DNA of 64,000 bases, from contig JAEUUC010000007.1 of the NCBI GenBank assembly GCA_016787665.1, forward strand, positions 1-64,000, given 5' to 3'. The stretch's first letter is position 1. Every line of letters starts with the position of its first letter. A program made the translations under genes and the position numbers. A model generated the notes under the pieces. That model saw only the letters and a program-made list of their open reading frames with translations, was not told the origin of the DNA and ran no database searches. This DNA comes from Cyclobacteriaceae bacterium (lineage in GTDB: Bacteria; Bacteroidota; Bacteroidia; Cytophagales; Cyclobacteriaceae). This document shows positions 43,367 to 54,400 of the stretch, piece after piece.

Positions 43367-44785
43367 TTACCAGTCGGCCAGCGAACGGAACAGGAAGAAC
43401 AACGTTCCCGACATAATCATCACCACCGGCAAGGTAAGAACCCAGGCCAACAGAATATTCCGAACCGTATCGAATTGTAAATTTTTCACGCCTTTGCTGG
43501 CCACCATACTGCCGGCAATGCCAGACGATAATACCTGCGTAGTGCTCACCGGCCAACCAAACTGACTGGCCATGCCAATGGTTGTGGCGGCCACCAGCTC
43601 AGCGCTGGCACCCTGTGCGTAGGTCAGGTGCTCTTTCCCGATTTTTTCACCAATGGTTTTTACGATACGTTTCCAGCCAATCATGGTGCCCAAACCCAAT
43701 GAAAGCGCAATCATCACGACCACCCAGGTGGGCGAGTAGTCCGTTATGGAGCGAAGTTCCTTGGCACTGTCCTTTAAGACTTTTTTATCCGCTTCGCTCA
43801 GTCGTACTTCGTCTTTTCCGATCAACGACTTCACATTCCGGTCAATCACCAGAATATCTCTGCGCATCAAAAAACGCTCCTGCTTGCTAATCGCCTGTAC
43901 GCTGGTTTTGCTTGCCAGATCGTTTTTCAATTTCCCACTTAAAGCCAGTGTTTCGGCCCACTTCACGCTATCCGGGTGGGACAACGGCTTGGGGTCCACC
44001 AAACCGACAACACGTTCGATTTTTGCCATGGGTTCCGACAGCTCGGCCGGGAGTACTTTGCTGTTGAGGGCGAAGTAGGAGGGAACAATTCCAATCAGAA
44101 TCAACATCACCAACCCAACGCCTTTTTGCCCGTCATTTGAACCATGTGAATAGCTCACGCTGGTACACGTGAGAATGAGAATGGAACGAATCCAGAATGG
44201 AGGTGGTGAGTTTTTTTTCGGTTCTTTAAAAAGACTGTCACCGTATTGCGTTTTTTTGGTAGCCACCCGAAGGAGCAACATCAGGAACACCGTCATGGAG
44301 AAACCGATAGCCGGTGAAATCAACAAGGCCAGGCCGATTTTTTTTGCCTGCCCCCAGTCGACAGCCGCACCGGCAACTTCAGGGAGCAACGAGTAGGCAA
44401 TGCCCACACCCAGGATCGACCCGATGAGGGTGTGCGAACTGGAGCAGGGGATACCGAAGTACCACGTGAACAGATTCCAGAAAATGGCACTGATCAATAA
44501 CGCCATGACCATCGCCAGACTGTGGGCGATGTTTTGATCAATCAGGGATTCAACCGGCAGCAGGTTGATAATGCCAATCGCCACGCTGATACCACCCAGC
44601 ATAACGCCCATAAAATTCCAAACGCCCGACCAGATAACAGCTGCCCAAGGCTTCATGGAGTGGGTGTAGATCACGGTGGCCACCGCATTGGCTGTGTCGT
44701 GGAAGCCGTTCACAAATTCAAATCCGCAGGCGGCCGCCAGACATAAAAAAAGCAGCACGGAATAGGAGAAGTCTAACTCATACAT
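43367..44785 (-). CDS. inorganic phosphate transporter, Pit family
   Basis: The 472-residue inner-membrane protein has the two PHO4 signature repeats: GFEFVNGFHDTANAVATVIYT near the start, and YSHGSNDGQKGVGLVML and MASQFGWPVSTTQVLSSGI later. A long hydrophilic loop of ~110 residues (about 260-370) separates the halves. It imports phosphate, usually as a metal-phosphate/H+ symporter. The porin gene follows immediately on the same strand. Confidence 0.94.
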   Translation of the reverse strand: MYELDFSYSVLLFLCLAAACGFEFVNGFHDTANAVATVIYTHSMKPWAAVIWSGVWNFMGVMLGGISVAIGIINLLPVESLIDQNIAHSLAMVMALLISAIFWNLFTWYFGIPCSSSHTLIGSILGVGIAYSLLPEVAGAAVDWGQAKKIGLALLISPAIGFSMTVFLMLLLRVATKKTQYGDSLFKEPKKNSPPPFWIRSILILTCTSVSYSHGSNDGQKGVGLVMLILIGIVPSYFALNSKVLPAELSEPMAKIERVVGLVDPKPLSHPDSVKWAETLALSGKLKNDLASKTSVQAISKQERFLMRRDILVIDRNVKSLIGKDEVRLSEADKKVLKDSAKELRSITDYSPTWVVVMIALSLGLGTMIGWKRIVKTIGEKIGKEHLTYAQGASAELVAATTIGMASQFGWPVSTTQVLSSGIAGSMVASKGVKNLQFDTVRNILLAWVLTLPVVMIMSGTLFFLFRSLADW

Positions 44786-44999
44786 AAAAGAGCGGAGGGT
44801 TCAGGTTTGCTAAATCTGCGGCAAGTTAGATTATGTTAAGATTATCAATATTACCCCAATGTTAAGAAAACCCCAGCCATTCCCGGATTGCCCGCCTTTA
44901 TTTTAACCCACAAGTTATCAACAGGTTACAGCTCATATTCGCCTGCACCTCGGTTTGATTTTGGGCAGTTGGCGTTTGCGTGTTTTATTGCCCGGTAGA

Positions 45000-45683
45000 A
45001 TGGATTCTAAAAGGCAGGGGCAGACGATTGACGTGGTGATTGGGGGGGAGCAGCTGGTATTGCTGCCCGAAAAGGCCTGTTGGCTTCCGCAACACCAGGC
45101 GTTGTTGCTGGCCGATTTGCACCTGGGAAAAGTTAATCATTTCCGCAAGTCCGGTATTGCGGTGCCGGCCGCTGCCAATGACCGCAACACCGAAGCACTC
45201 ATCCATTTGCTGCGGCAGTGGCAACCCGCGCGGTGTATTTTTTTGGGTGATTTGTTCCATAGCCACTACAATGAGGAGTGGGAGGTGATGGGCCAGGTAT
45301 CGGGTCATTTTGCGGCCTGTCAATTCGAGTTGGTGTTGGGCAACCATGATATCCTCAGCCCGGTGCAGTACGATCGTCACCGCATTCGCGTTCATCGGGA
45401 ATCGCTGCAAGTGGGTAAGTTGTTGCTCACCCATCACCCGCTGGAAGAGCATACGGGCTGGTACAACCTGGCCGGCCACTTGCATCCCGGCTTACCTTTG
45501 CGCGGAAAAGCTCGCCAGTCGCTGACCTTACCGTGCTTCTATTTTGGTCCGCGGGGAGGACTACTGCCGGCCTTTGGGGCGTTCACCGGGCTGGCCCGCA
45601 TTCGCCCAGAACCGGAGAGCCGCGTGTTTGTTGTTGCCGATGGCAAGGTTTTGGATGTTAGTCAGCCACGGGAGTATGCGTAA
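45000..45683 (+). CDS. pdeM: ligase-associated DNA damage response endonuclease PdeM
   Basis: This 227-residue metallophosphoesterase has the family motif series: LLADLHLGKVNHFRKSGIAVP, FLGDLFHSHYNEEW, LVLGNHD and HHPLEEHTGWYNLAGHLHPG. These supply the two-metal site. The ATG at 45000 fits the family start better than 44955. PdeM normally sits next to the Lhr-type helicase and a DNA ligase; here the helicase ends 2.8 kb upstream. Its stop overlaps the next gene by 8 bp. Confidence 0.88.
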   Translation: MDSKRQGQTIDVVIGGEQLVLLPEKACWLPQHQALLLADLHLGKVNHFRKSGIAVPAAANDRNTEALIHLLRQWQPARCIFLGDLFHSHYNEEWEVMGQVSGHFAACQFELVLGNHDILSPVQYDRHRIRVHRESLQVGKLLLTHHPLEEHTGWYNLAGHLHPGLPLRGKARQSLTLPCFYFGPRGGLLPAFGAFTGLARIRPEPESRVFVVADGKVLDVSQPREYA

Positions 45684-46962
45684 ACTGATTTTCATTTTGG
45701 GTCTGCTATCGGGAGGGGTGCAGGCGCAGGACAGCGCCCGGTTGCGGTTGCTGTTTGTGGGCGATATCATGCAGCACGACACCAACATTCAAGCGGCTTA
45801 CAACCGCCAAACGGGTCGCTATGATTACGCGTCATGCTTTCGCTACATCAAGCCGCACATCCAGTCGGCCGATGTGGCGTTTGGTAATCTTGAATTGACG
45901 CTGGCCGGCCCGCCCTTTAAGGGCTATCCGCAGTTCAGCGCGCCCGATGAGTTGGCGTTTGAATTAAAACGAACCGGGTTCGATGTACTGGTGACGGCCA
46001 ACAACCACAGTGCCGATCGCGGCAAACGGGGATTAATCCGAACCTTGGATGTGCTGGACTCAGCCGGACTGATTCACACCGGCACCTTTCGTACCCAGGA
46101 GGAACGCGACCAGGTGTATCCGCTTCTGATTGAGCGTGATGGCTGGCTGCTGGCGATTCTGAACTATACGTATGGCACCAATGGTATACCCGTGCCTGCC
46201 GGTACAGTTATCAACTTGCTGGATACCGTACAGATGAAGAAGGATTTTGCCCGCGCCAAAGGGCTGAAGCCAGATGCGATTCTGGTTTTTCCGCACTGGG
46301 GCATTGAAAATGTCCGGGTTCCGAATGCCGAACAAAAAAGGCTGGCTTCATTTTTTCTCCGGCAAGGTGCTACCCTCGTGTTGGGTTCGCACCCGCATAT
46401 GCTACAGGGTGTCGAGTTTTCTGCAGAGCGCAATCAGCTGGTGGCCTGGTCGCTCGGTAATTTTGTTTCCAACATGCGCAAGCGCTATCAGGATGGGGCG
46501 ATGATGTTAACCGTGGACTTGCTCAAAAAAAATGGAACGGTAAGCGTGCAACGCCCGCACTACCAGCTGGCGTGGATGCTGGCTAACGCACCCGACAGCA
46601 TTGCGCTGGTTCCCGCAGAGGTGGGTGATACGTTGATCAACCGGGTCAGTAACTCCCGCGAGCCCTACCGGATTTTTATGGATGACAGCCGTGCGCATTT
46701 GACGAAAGAGAACAAAAACGTGACCGAGGGCATGCCCCGGTACACCTATCGCATCTTGCTGATGGAGAATTCAGATGAACTTTCTCCAAAATGGCCCGAG
46801 ATTATCCGGTTTTACGGGGTTTACAAGACCGTTGACCTGAAAGGTAACATCAACTGGTACGCGGGTGAGTTTGAGGATGAGGAAGTAGCACGAGCCGTGC
46901 TGCTTGAAATCAAAACCAAAGCATCGTTTTCAAAAGCCTCGCTGGAGGCATTCATCAATTGA
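45676..46962 (+). CDS. CapA-family metallophosphatase-like protein, secreted
   Basis: The 428-residue protein has a signal peptide (RKLIFILGLLSGGVQAQ) and a CapA/PgsA fold: LLFVGDIMQHDTNI, FGNLELTLAGPP, VTANNHSADRGKRGL, VFPHWGIE, VLGSHPHMLQGVE and SLGNFVSNM. The ATG at 45676 overlaps the PdeM stop by 8 bp; the longer frame from 45544 is a shadow of PdeM. CapA-like proteins are linked to polyglutamate capsule synthesis, but many Bacteroidota members have no capsule genes nearby, as here, so substrate is unknown. A strong terminator follows. Confidence 0.9.
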   Translation: MRKLIFILGLLSGGVQAQDSARLRLLFVGDIMQHDTNIQAAYNRQTGRYDYASCFRYIKPHIQSADVAFGNLELTLAGPPFKGYPQFSAPDELAFELKRTGFDVLVTANNHSADRGKRGLIRTLDVLDSAGLIHTGTFRTQEERDQVYPLLIERDGWLLAILNYTYGTNGIPVPAGTVINLLDTVQMKKDFARAKGLKPDAILVFPHWGIENVRVPNAEQKRLASFFLRQGATLVLGSHPHMLQGVEFSAERNQLVAWSLGNFVSNMRKRYQDGAMMLTVDLLKKNGTVSVQRPHYQLAWMLANAPDSIALVPAEVGDTLINRVSNSREPYRIFMDDSRAHLTKENKNVTEGMPRYTYRILLMENSDELSPKWPEIIRFYGVYKTVDLKGNINWYAGEFEDEEVARAVLLEIKTKASFSKASLEAFIN

Positions 46963-46992
46963 TATCCCGACAGACGTTTGGGATTTTCGGGC

Positions 46993-47044
46993 AGGCGTCA
47001 GACGGCTCTCAGCTACAGCAAACAAGCCGTCAGACGCCTTTTTC
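46993..47044 (+). terminator. terminator after the CapA-like gene
   Basis: AGGCGTCAGACGGC and GCCGTCAGACGCCT pair at all but one position, with a ~19-nt loop and a following run of five T. It closes the pdeM/CapA-like transcript. Confidence 0.82.
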
Positions 47045-47188
47045 TTGGAGCCATCTCAAAAATGCTTCCCTAGGTCAGGTAGAGTCCGACTTTGATCGGA
47101 CAGTCGAAGGCTGACAATAGAAAATTGATTTTGAAATGGCTTCTAGTATCGTTGTACAAACAGGCTTAGCTTCCTTACCTGTACTTTT

Positions 47189-48373
47189 CTAGTCGAGGGC
47201 AGCCACTCCCGGCAATACTTTACCTTCAAAGTACTCCAGCAAGGCGCCACCGCCTGTTGAGACATAGCTCACCTCGTCACTGAATCCAAATTGGGCCACC
47301 GCTGCGGCTGAGTCGCCACCGCCAATAAGGGAGAACGCGCCATTTTTCGTGGCGCTGACCACGGCCTCGGCAACGGCTTTGGTGCCGCCTTCAAATTTCT
47401 CCATTTCAAAAACGCCCATCGGGCCGTTCCACAATATGGTTTTCGAGTTTCCGATCACCTTGGCAAAGACTTCGCGCGCCTGCGGGCCGATGTCAAGCCC
47501 CATCCAGTCGTTGGGGATCGCCATATTCATGGTGATGGTCGTGCTGGCATTGGCATCGAACTTATCGGCTGCGACAGAGTCGATCGGCAAGTGCAGTTCA
47601 ACGCCCTTGCTCTTGGCCTTCTGAATCAACTCTTTGGCCAGGTCAAGTTTGTCTTCTTCCACGAGTGATTTTCCGATGCTTCCGCCCATGGCTTTAAAAA
47701 ACGTGTAGGCCATGCCTCCGCCAATGATTAGGTGGTTGACTTTTTCGAGAAGCCGTTCGATGATCAGAATCTTGTCCGAGATTTTGGCACCACCCATAAT
47801 GGCCGTAAACGGCTTGGCGGCATTCTCCATTACTTTTTTGGCATTGGCTAACTCGGCCCCCATCACGTAGCCCGCGCATTTTTCCTTAACAAACTGGGCC
47901 ACAATCGTAGTGGAGGCATGAGCACGGTGAGCGGTGCCGAAGGCATCATTCACGTAGATGTCTCCATGCTTGCTTAGTTTTTCCGAGAAACCGGGGTCAC
48001 CTTTTTCTTCCTGCTTATAGAAGCGCAGATTTTCCAGCAGCAGGACTTCTCCGGGCTGTAACGCAGCCGATAGCCTGAACGCTTCATCTCCAATGCAGTC
48101 GCCCGCGAACTTCACCGGGCGACCCAGCAAGGCTTCGGTTGTTTTCACGGTATGCTTCAGCGAATATTTTTCCTCCGGGCCCTCCTTTGGACGGCCGAGG
48201 TGTGACATCAATATGCAACTGCCGCCATCGGCCAGAATTTTCTTTAGCGTAGGTATGGTGGCCCGAATACGATTATCGTCCGTCACGTTAAAACTCTTGT
48301 CGAGCGGCACATTAAAGTCTACCCGAATCAAGGCACGCTTGCCTTTGAAATTGATTTGATCTACCGTTTTCAT
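47189..48373 (-). CDS. pgk: phosphoglycerate kinase
   Basis: The 394-residue glycolytic enzyme transfers phosphate between 1,3-bisphosphoglycerate and ADP. It starts with [13 protein letters not shown], has [32 protein letters not shown], the nucleotide-binding GGAKISDKI and the C-terminal GGGDSAAAV segment. It lies 20 bp downstream of pfkA on the same strand, forming a small glycolysis operon. Confidence 0.98.
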   Translation of the reverse strand: MKTVDQINFKGKRALIRVDFNVPLDKSFNVTDDNRIRATIPTLKKILADGGSCILMSHLGRPKEGPEEKYSLKHTVKTTEALLGRPVKFAGDCIGDEAFRLSAALQPGEVLLLENLRFYKQEEKGDPGFSEKLSKHGDIYVNDAFGTAHRAHASTTIVAQFVKEKCAGYVMGAELANAKKVMENAAKPFTAIMGGAKISDKILIIERLLEKVNHLIIGGGMAYTFFKAMGGSIGKSLVEEDKLDLAKELIQKAKSKGVELHLPIDSVAADKFDANASTTITMNMAIPNDWMGLDIGPQAREVFAKVIGNSKTILWNGPMGVFEMEKFEGGTKAVAEAVVSATKNGAFSLIGGGDSAAAVAQFGFSDEVSYVSTGGGALLEYFEGKVLPGVAALD

Positions 48374-48393
48374 AATCTGCTGAACACTATTCG

Positions 48394-49494
48394 TTAATCA
48401 CCAAAAATTATTCCCAATCCCTTGGCCGCTTTTACCAGCGGGCCGCCTTTGCTCACGATGTTGTACTCGCGTGTGGCTTCTTCCAGTGTAACCGAAGTGA
48501 TCTGATTGTTCTTCAAGGCTACCATCCGGCCAAAATTACCTTCCAGGACCAACTCAAACGCTTTAACGCCAAACAAGGATGCCAGCACCCGGTCGAATGC
48601 GGTGGGGCTGCCGCCCCGCTGCACGTGGCCCAAAACTGTTTCGCGAATCTCTGCTGTACACCCCGCCTTTTTCAATTGCTGCGAGAGCTGATAGGCGACT
48701 CCGCCAAGTCGCACATGCTCGGAACCCTTTTCACCGACTGACGAGGTGATGGTTCCGTCTTTTGGCTTAGCCCCTTCGGCAATCACGATGTTGACAAAAC
48801 CCTGGCCGTTCACATAACGGGAATTGATCTTCTTCACCAGTTTGTTGATGTCATACGGTATTTCCGGAATCAGGCAGATCTCGGCACCACCCGCGATGGC
48901 CGTGTGTAACGCAATCCAGCCGGCATCGCGACCCATCACTTCCATAATCATGACGCGATCGTGACTCTCGGCCGTGGTCACCAGCTTGTCGAAACTATCT
49001 GTCGCAATTTGAACCGCTGTTTGAAAACCAAACGTCATGTCGGTAGCTGAAAGGTCGTTGTCGATCGTTTTGGGCACACCCACCACGGACAAACCCTTTT
49101 TATACAAAGCCTCCGAAATCCGTTGCGATCCATCGCCACCGATGTTAATCACGGCATCAAATCCAAGTGATTTGATCCGTTTGACCAATTCCTCTGTGCG
49201 GTCGATCATTTTGATAGAGCCGTCCGGTTGTGGCATGGGGAAGTTGGTGGGATTTCCCTTATTCGTGGTCTTCAGTATTGTGCCCCCGCGCACATGAATG
49301 CCGGCCGTGCGTTTACGCGTCAGCTTGACGAGTTCGGTAGGCTCACTGAACACACCGTTGAAGGCCTCGATGCTGCCGTACACCTCCCAGTTTTTTTCTT
49401 TGCGTGCACGCTTGCAGGCCGCCCGAATCACGGCATTTAGGCCTGGGCAGTCGCCACCTCCGGTGAGGATCAATAACTTTTTCTTTTTCTCCAT
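48394..49494 (-). CDS. pfkA: 6-phosphofructokinase
   Basis: The 366-residue enzyme phosphorylates fructose-6-phosphate. It shows [25 protein letters not shown], the catalytic PKTIDND loop and [11 protein letters not shown]. The residue after GGD is Gly122, as in ATP-dependent enzymes, but the catalytic loop has Lys142 (PKTIDND) as in PPi-dependent ones. This Gly/Lys pairing occurs in a group of mostly ATP-using enzymes, so ATP is favoured with some uncertainty. It is 9 bp downstream of the Sua5 gene and upstream of pgk. Confidence 0.94.
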   Translation of the reverse strand: MEKKKKLLILTGGGDCPGLNAVIRAACKRARKEKNWEVYGSIEAFNGVFSEPTELVKLTRKRTAGIHVRGGTILKTTNKGNPTNFPMPQPDGSIKMIDRTEELVKRIKSLGFDAVINIGGDGSQRISEALYKKGLSVVGVPKTIDNDLSATDMTFGFQTAVQIATDSFDKLVTTAESHDRVMIMEVMGRDAGWIALHTAIAGGAEICLIPEIPYDINKLVKKINSRYVNGQGFVNIVIAEGAKPKDGTITSSVGEKGSEHVRLGGVAYQLSQQLKKAGCTAEIRETVLGHVQRGGSPTAFDRVLASLFGVKAFELVLEGNFGRMVALKNNQITSVTLEEATREYNIVSKGGPLVKAAKGLGIIFGD

Positions 49495-49503
49495 AATAAA
49501 TTC

Positions 49504-50457
49504 TTAACGCGAAGTTGCTGCTCTTCGCAGCCGATCATTTATGGCACGCCCGATCCCGGTGTCCGGTACGAGCTCGGCCAGCACCAAGGTAACATCCATT
49601 TTGTCAAATTGACGAAGGGCAGCAAACAAATTTTGTGCGGCTTCTTCAAGCGAACCCGATGGCGACAATACAATCTGCGGCACAGGCGTATCCGGCAATC
49701 GTTTGTGGTAACGCAACAGCGCCACTTTCTGGTTTGGATGTTGGGTGAGCAGTTCCGCTATGTTACCCAGTACAATTTGCCTGGCGGGCGCATAGTGGCT
49801 CGCCAACTGGCCGGGTGCCACCGGGTTTGATGAAGAGTGCGTCATGACGCGCACACGACCCACTACGTTTTCAATTTCCTCTACGGCTACGCCCCCCAGC
49901 CTGTAGATTACCGGCCCATCGGCAAATCCCACAATGGTCGATTCAACACCCACCCGGCAGGGTCCGCCATCCAGAATATAAGCCACCTGGCTACCTAACT
50001 GCTCCTGCACATGTTCGGGCCGCGTTGGACTTACATAGCCGAAGGGATTGGCGCTTGGGGCGGCCAGAGGGTAGTCGAGCAGATGAAGAAGTTCCAGTGT
50101 TAACTCATGCGAGGGGCATCGAACGCCCACGGTTGGCAAGCCGGCTGTTACCAGATCGGGGATGTGATTTTTCTTGGGCAAGACCAGGGTAAGGGGCCCC
50201 GGCCAAAACGAGGCGGCCAATGCCTGTGCCTGATCGGGAAAATCGGTCACGAGTTCATGCACGCGCATGGCCGTGGCAACATGCACGATCAGCGGATCGA
50301 AGGACGGTCGGTTTTTGGCAGCAAATATGCGGGCTGCGGCCGTGGCGTCCAGCGCATTGGCAGCAAGTCCGTAGACTGTTTCGGTTGGTATGGCCACGAG
50401 CTCTCCGTGATCGAGCAGTTGTTTTGCCCGGTTGATATCCTTGCCCAATTCAGCCAT
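49504..50457 (-). CDS. L-threonylcarbamoyladenylate synthase (Sua5/TsaC)
   Basis: The 317-residue enzyme makes threonylcarbamoyl-AMP from threonine, bicarbonate and ATP, the substrate for TsaD. The YrdC domain is clear (AIPTETVYGLAANA, KNRPSFDPLIVHV, FWPGPLTLVLP, APSANPFGYVSPT) and is followed by a linker (HYAP) and a C-terminal Sua5 domain ending GIGRAINDRLRRAA. The long form with the C-terminal domain is Sua5 rather than short TsaC. The next gene, pfkA, starts 9 bp downstream. Confidence 0.95.
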   Translation of the reverse strand: MAELGKDINRAKQLLDHGELVAIPTETVYGLAANALDATAAARIFAAKNRPSFDPLIVHVATAMRVHELVTDFPDQAQALAASFWPGPLTLVLPKKNHIPDLVTAGLPTVGVRCPSHELTLELLHLLDYPLAAPSANPFGYVSPTRPEHVQEQLGSQVAYILDGGPCRVGVESTIVGFADGPVIYRLGGVAVEEIENVVGRVRVMTHSSSNPVAPGQLASHYAPARQIVLGNIAELLTQHPNQKVALLRYHKRLPDTPVPQIVLSPSGSLEEAAQNLFAALRQFDKMDVTLVLAELVPDTGIGRAINDRLRRAATSR

Positions 50458-50491
50458 GGGGTAAAGATAGCGCTACACTTCGATTAATGAC

Positions 50492-51040
50492 TTAGCGCTT
50501 CGCGTGCCGGGCGCGGGCAGATTTTTCCAACAGGCGATGGACGGATTTTTCTTGCGTGAAATGGGGCAAGTCATCAAACGAGATCCAGCGTACATCATGG
50601 GATTCTTCGCTTACTTCAATTTTGTCTGATGGGTCAGCGATCAGCCAGAACCGCACATCATAATGATCGTGAGCGGGAAAGTCAGCGCGGGCCGGTATCG
50701 GGTGGATGTCAAGGTCGAAAAAAGCAGACGTCTTCACCTCAAACCGGATCACTCCGGTTTCCTCCCGTGCTTCGCGCAGCGCTACCGCGAGCAGATCTTC
50801 TTCGCCATCGGCATGGCCGCCCGGTTGCAGCCAGCGGTTGAGCTTGGCGTGATGAACCAGCAGCGTATGGGTGTGTTCAGGATTGGTGATCCAGGCAGAG
50901 CCAGTAAAGTGGCCCGGCAAATGATAACGTTGAAAGCAATCGGAGTGCGTCAGCAGCCATTGGCAACGGGTGACGAATTCTTGCTCTTCCGCATGCGGCT
51001 GGTGTAAGCGTAACTGACGCTCCAATTCCGTCCGCGTCAT
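50492..51040 (-). CDS. NUDIX hydrolase
   Basis: The 182-residue protein has a complete Nudix box (GGHADGEEDLLAVALREAREETG) preceded by LNRWLQPGG. Substrate cannot be assigned. It overlaps the next upstream small gene by 4 bp (stop/start), so they may be co-translated. It is followed by Sua5 on the same strand with a 34-bp gap. Confidence 0.92.
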   Translation of the reverse strand: MTRTELERQLRLHQPHAEEQEFVTRCQWLLTHSDCFQRYHLPGHFTGSAWITNPEHTHTLLVHHAKLNRWLQPGGHADGEEDLLAVALREAREETGVIRFEVKTSAFFDLDIHPIPARADFPAHDHYDVRFWLIADPSDKIEVSEESHDVRWISFDDLPHFTQEKSVHRLLEKSARARHAKR

Positions 51041-51381
51041 TGAATCACGATGGTGACTTTGTTCAGTTTGTTTTCCTCCAGCTTACCGATCATCTCCCCT
51101 CCACCGGCATTGTCTTTGTCATCCTTGCGCACCAGCACCCAATACGCAATGGGCTCCAGTTTTTTCAGTTTCACCATGCCCTTTTCATCGCTCACCCCTT
51201 CGGCTATGGGGTTTACTTCTTTCAGGTAGTCATCCTCCTTTCGAAACAATTTGAGCGAGGCGCCTGAAACGGTATTGCCGGCTTCATCGCGCACGGTAAC
51301 GTTCAGGTTGGTATTAAAAACCTGGTTGGGCTCGTGGACAAATCCCATGGCCCAAATGGTCAGCATCAGTATTGTTTTCAT
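51037..51381 (-). CDS. small secreted protein with carboxypeptidase-regulatory-like (CNA-B/TTR-like) fold
   Basis: The 114-residue protein has a short signal peptide (KTILMLTIWAMGFVHE) and then a single beta-sandwich domain: LNVTVRDEAGNTVSGASLKLF and DEKGMVKLKKLEPIAYWVLV. This pattern is typical of CarboxypepD-regulatory-like domains in Bacteroidota exported proteins. Function is unknown. The stop overlaps the NUDIX start by 4 bp. Confidence 0.75.
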   Translation of the reverse strand: MKTILMLTIWAMGFVHEPNQVFNTNLNVTVRDEAGNTVSGASLKLFRKEDDYLKEVNPIAEGVSDEKGMVKLKKLEPIAYWVLVRKDDKDNAGGGEMIGKLEENKLNKVTIVIQ

Positions 51382-51490
51382 GTGTTTACAATTTTTTAAT
51401 CAAGGCCGCCTGGAATGTTCTGGCGAACAATTCAGGTGTGTGAAAAAATTTCCACGGCCATTTCCAGATCAAATATAGTGATCCGGCAGG

Positions 51491-54400
51491 CTAGCGCAAC
51501 AGCAGGACGCCTCCGCGTTTTTCCTGGATACCCTGTTGCGGCCGGTACACGCTGACATATTTGATCACATAGGTGTACGTACCCACCGGCAACGGCTGGT
51601 TGAGATTGTTGTTGTACCCGCCATTCCAGGTGAAGTTCCGATCGTTGGATTGATAAACCAACTCACCCCAGCGATTGTAAATAAATATCTGGAAGTTATC
51701 GGTGACAAAGAAACTGAAGATCTTAAACGCCTGATTTTCGGCAGCGCTGCTTGACGGTCGGAATGCTGTAGGTGCATTAAGCACCGGAACGCAGTCGTTG
51801 CGCACATCAGTTTTGTCGCGACTTACGCAACCGAAAATGTTGGTAATGTCAACTTCGTAGAGCCCTTCGCTTGTGGCAGTGTACACCTGGGTGGTTACAC
51901 CCAGCGGCACCTGATTCTTAAACCAGTTAAATGCCACGAAGGGACCCGGGTCGAGGTCAACCTGGGAGGTGGCCAGATCGGTATTGTCCGGGTCATTACA
52001 GATGACCACGCGATCGCGCAGCAACCCAACAGGCAAAGGAGCCTTGGTAACTATGATGGAGGCGCTGGTGGTACAGGTAGATTTGGTAATATCAACCCGA
52101 TACGTGCCGGCCTGGTTTTGTTGTATGGTGGGCGTGTTGGCACCGGCAATAGTTGTGCTGTTCCGGAACCAGGCATAGGTAACACCGGTGGCCGTAGTGC
52201 CGGAGGTGAGTGTGAAAGGTTGGTTATCGTCACACGCCAGCGAAGCCGTGAGCGTGGCATCTACCGGCCCTACAACCGACACATTTTTGTTGGCGGAACG
52301 CACGACACAACCATTTACGGTGCTCACCACTTCAACCGCATACGGCACACCGTCTTCCGAAAGCCCGAGTGAGACAGAACTTCCCCCGAGGCCCCCCTGC
52401 AGCACCCCATTGCGATACCAGCGATAAGTAAAGGCTCCGGTGGGCGTAGCGTTCAATTGAACCTGACTAGCGCACTCCGTTGTCTGGGTGAAATCGGGTG
52501 CCAGGGTTCCAATCAAATCAACCGTAGTGGTAACCGTAGCGGGGCACAAACCTGGTCCGGTGGCCACTACCTGATAGGTGAACTGGCCAATGCCGGGATT
52601 GATCTGGACGGTGGCTGAGTTGGCACCACCTACGATGCCAGTGCCAGTCCAGGTGTAACCGGTTCCTCCGGCTGCCGTAATCGTGGCTGGACTTACGCAC
52701 AAGTTATTGGTGAACGTCACCGGCACCACCGGGTTGGGCGTCACTGTGGTGGCGGTAGTGGCAATACAACTGTTGTTGTCCGTCACTTCAACCGTGTAGT
52801 TGCCCGCGGGTAAGATCGGTGAGGTGTCAAATGTGGTAGTGGTGGCCGTGAACGGACCTTGAACGGCACCGGTACCGTTGTTGGTAATCCGATATTGAAA
52901 ATTCAGAGCACCGCCAGTGGCTACCACTCGTAATGCAACCGGGTCGCAATTGGGCCCTAATGATGAAGCAGAAATCGCAAAAGGGGCATCGGTCAAACCC
53001 ACCGAGTTGGATAGTGTACAACCTGAAATTTGATCGGTCACAATTACCGAATACGTGCCCGCTTCGCGGTTGGTAAAGTTGGCTACCGAGGGAACGGCCT
53101 GATCAATACCCTGCTGATTGAAGCCACTGGGACCCGAGAGGAAATAGGAATACAACGGACCACCGGGGGGAGCCGATGCATTCAGCGCGAGGCTGATCGT
53201 GCCATCGGTGGCATTGCACGTAGTCGGGTTTGTACCAGACAACACGAAGGCCGGTGACACCTTGATGTCATATACCTTAGTTTCAACCAGGAAGCAGGTC
53301 GTTACCGGGTCGGTTACGGTCACTTCATAAGTAAATGTGCCCGGCACGGTTACATCAACCGCTTGTGTTTGAGCATTCGAGGCGTTCACGCCATTGATCC
53401 GCCATTGGTAGGTAGCACCCGGATTCAATGCATTCAGAGCCGGGGTTGCGTTGTCCTCACAGATCGTCAGGTCGGGCCCCAGATCGAGCTGGGGCCGGTT
53501 CTCAACCACAATCGACTGTGCAGAGTTGAAGCATCCGTTCACATCGGTGTTGGTGATGGTCACCATCATCTGTCGCGATACTACGATGGTGCGCGTGGTT
53601 TCACCGGTTGACCAACTATACGTTAAATCCGGAAGGTTGCCGGTGTTGGCATCTAATGTTACCGCACCGGTACACAGCGCAATAGCTGCGGGCACGGTTG
53701 GCCGGGGCGGAGGCGAAAAAATCTGAACCGGGCGCGTGAGAGTAGTATCCAGGCCGCATCGATTGGTGAGTCGCATGGATACGCTAAATGTATTCGCAGT
53801 TGCATAGGTGTGCACGGGGTTGGGCACGTTATCACTGGCGCCATCGCCAAAGAACCAGAGGAATTGATCAATGGCATCGGTCGGTGTGCCAAAGAAATTG
53901 GTGGGTTCGCCTAAACATTGACCGGCAAACTCAAACCCGGGACCGCCAAAGGCGTTCCCTACTTGCTGCACAAAACTGGGCAAGCCCAACCGGCTATTGG
54001 TGCCGCCTGCCAGTGTGAAGCCACTGAAGTTTATGGTGGATACGCGCGTGGTATCTTCATCGGCCTGAATCGTGCCGAGCACTCCACTGCCATTGATCGC
54101 GATGTAAATCTGGCCGTCTGGCGCGATTTGCAAAGCGCCTAATTCGCCCGCATTTACGATGGAGTTTCGGAAAAAGGGTCGGTCCAGCGAATCCAGGAAA
54201 TATTCGAACACACGAGATGGCGGACCTTTCACCGTAGCAAACACTTTATTACCGCCAGGAGAAAACTCTACTCCGTACACCTGACCGGGTTGCCCTCCGC
54301 GAAGGTTGAGATTAATCTGCCGGTAGTTCGAAATTACACCTGAACTATCGACCAGTGTAAACAACTCCACCACGTTGCTCACGTTGGGTTCCGAAAGGGC

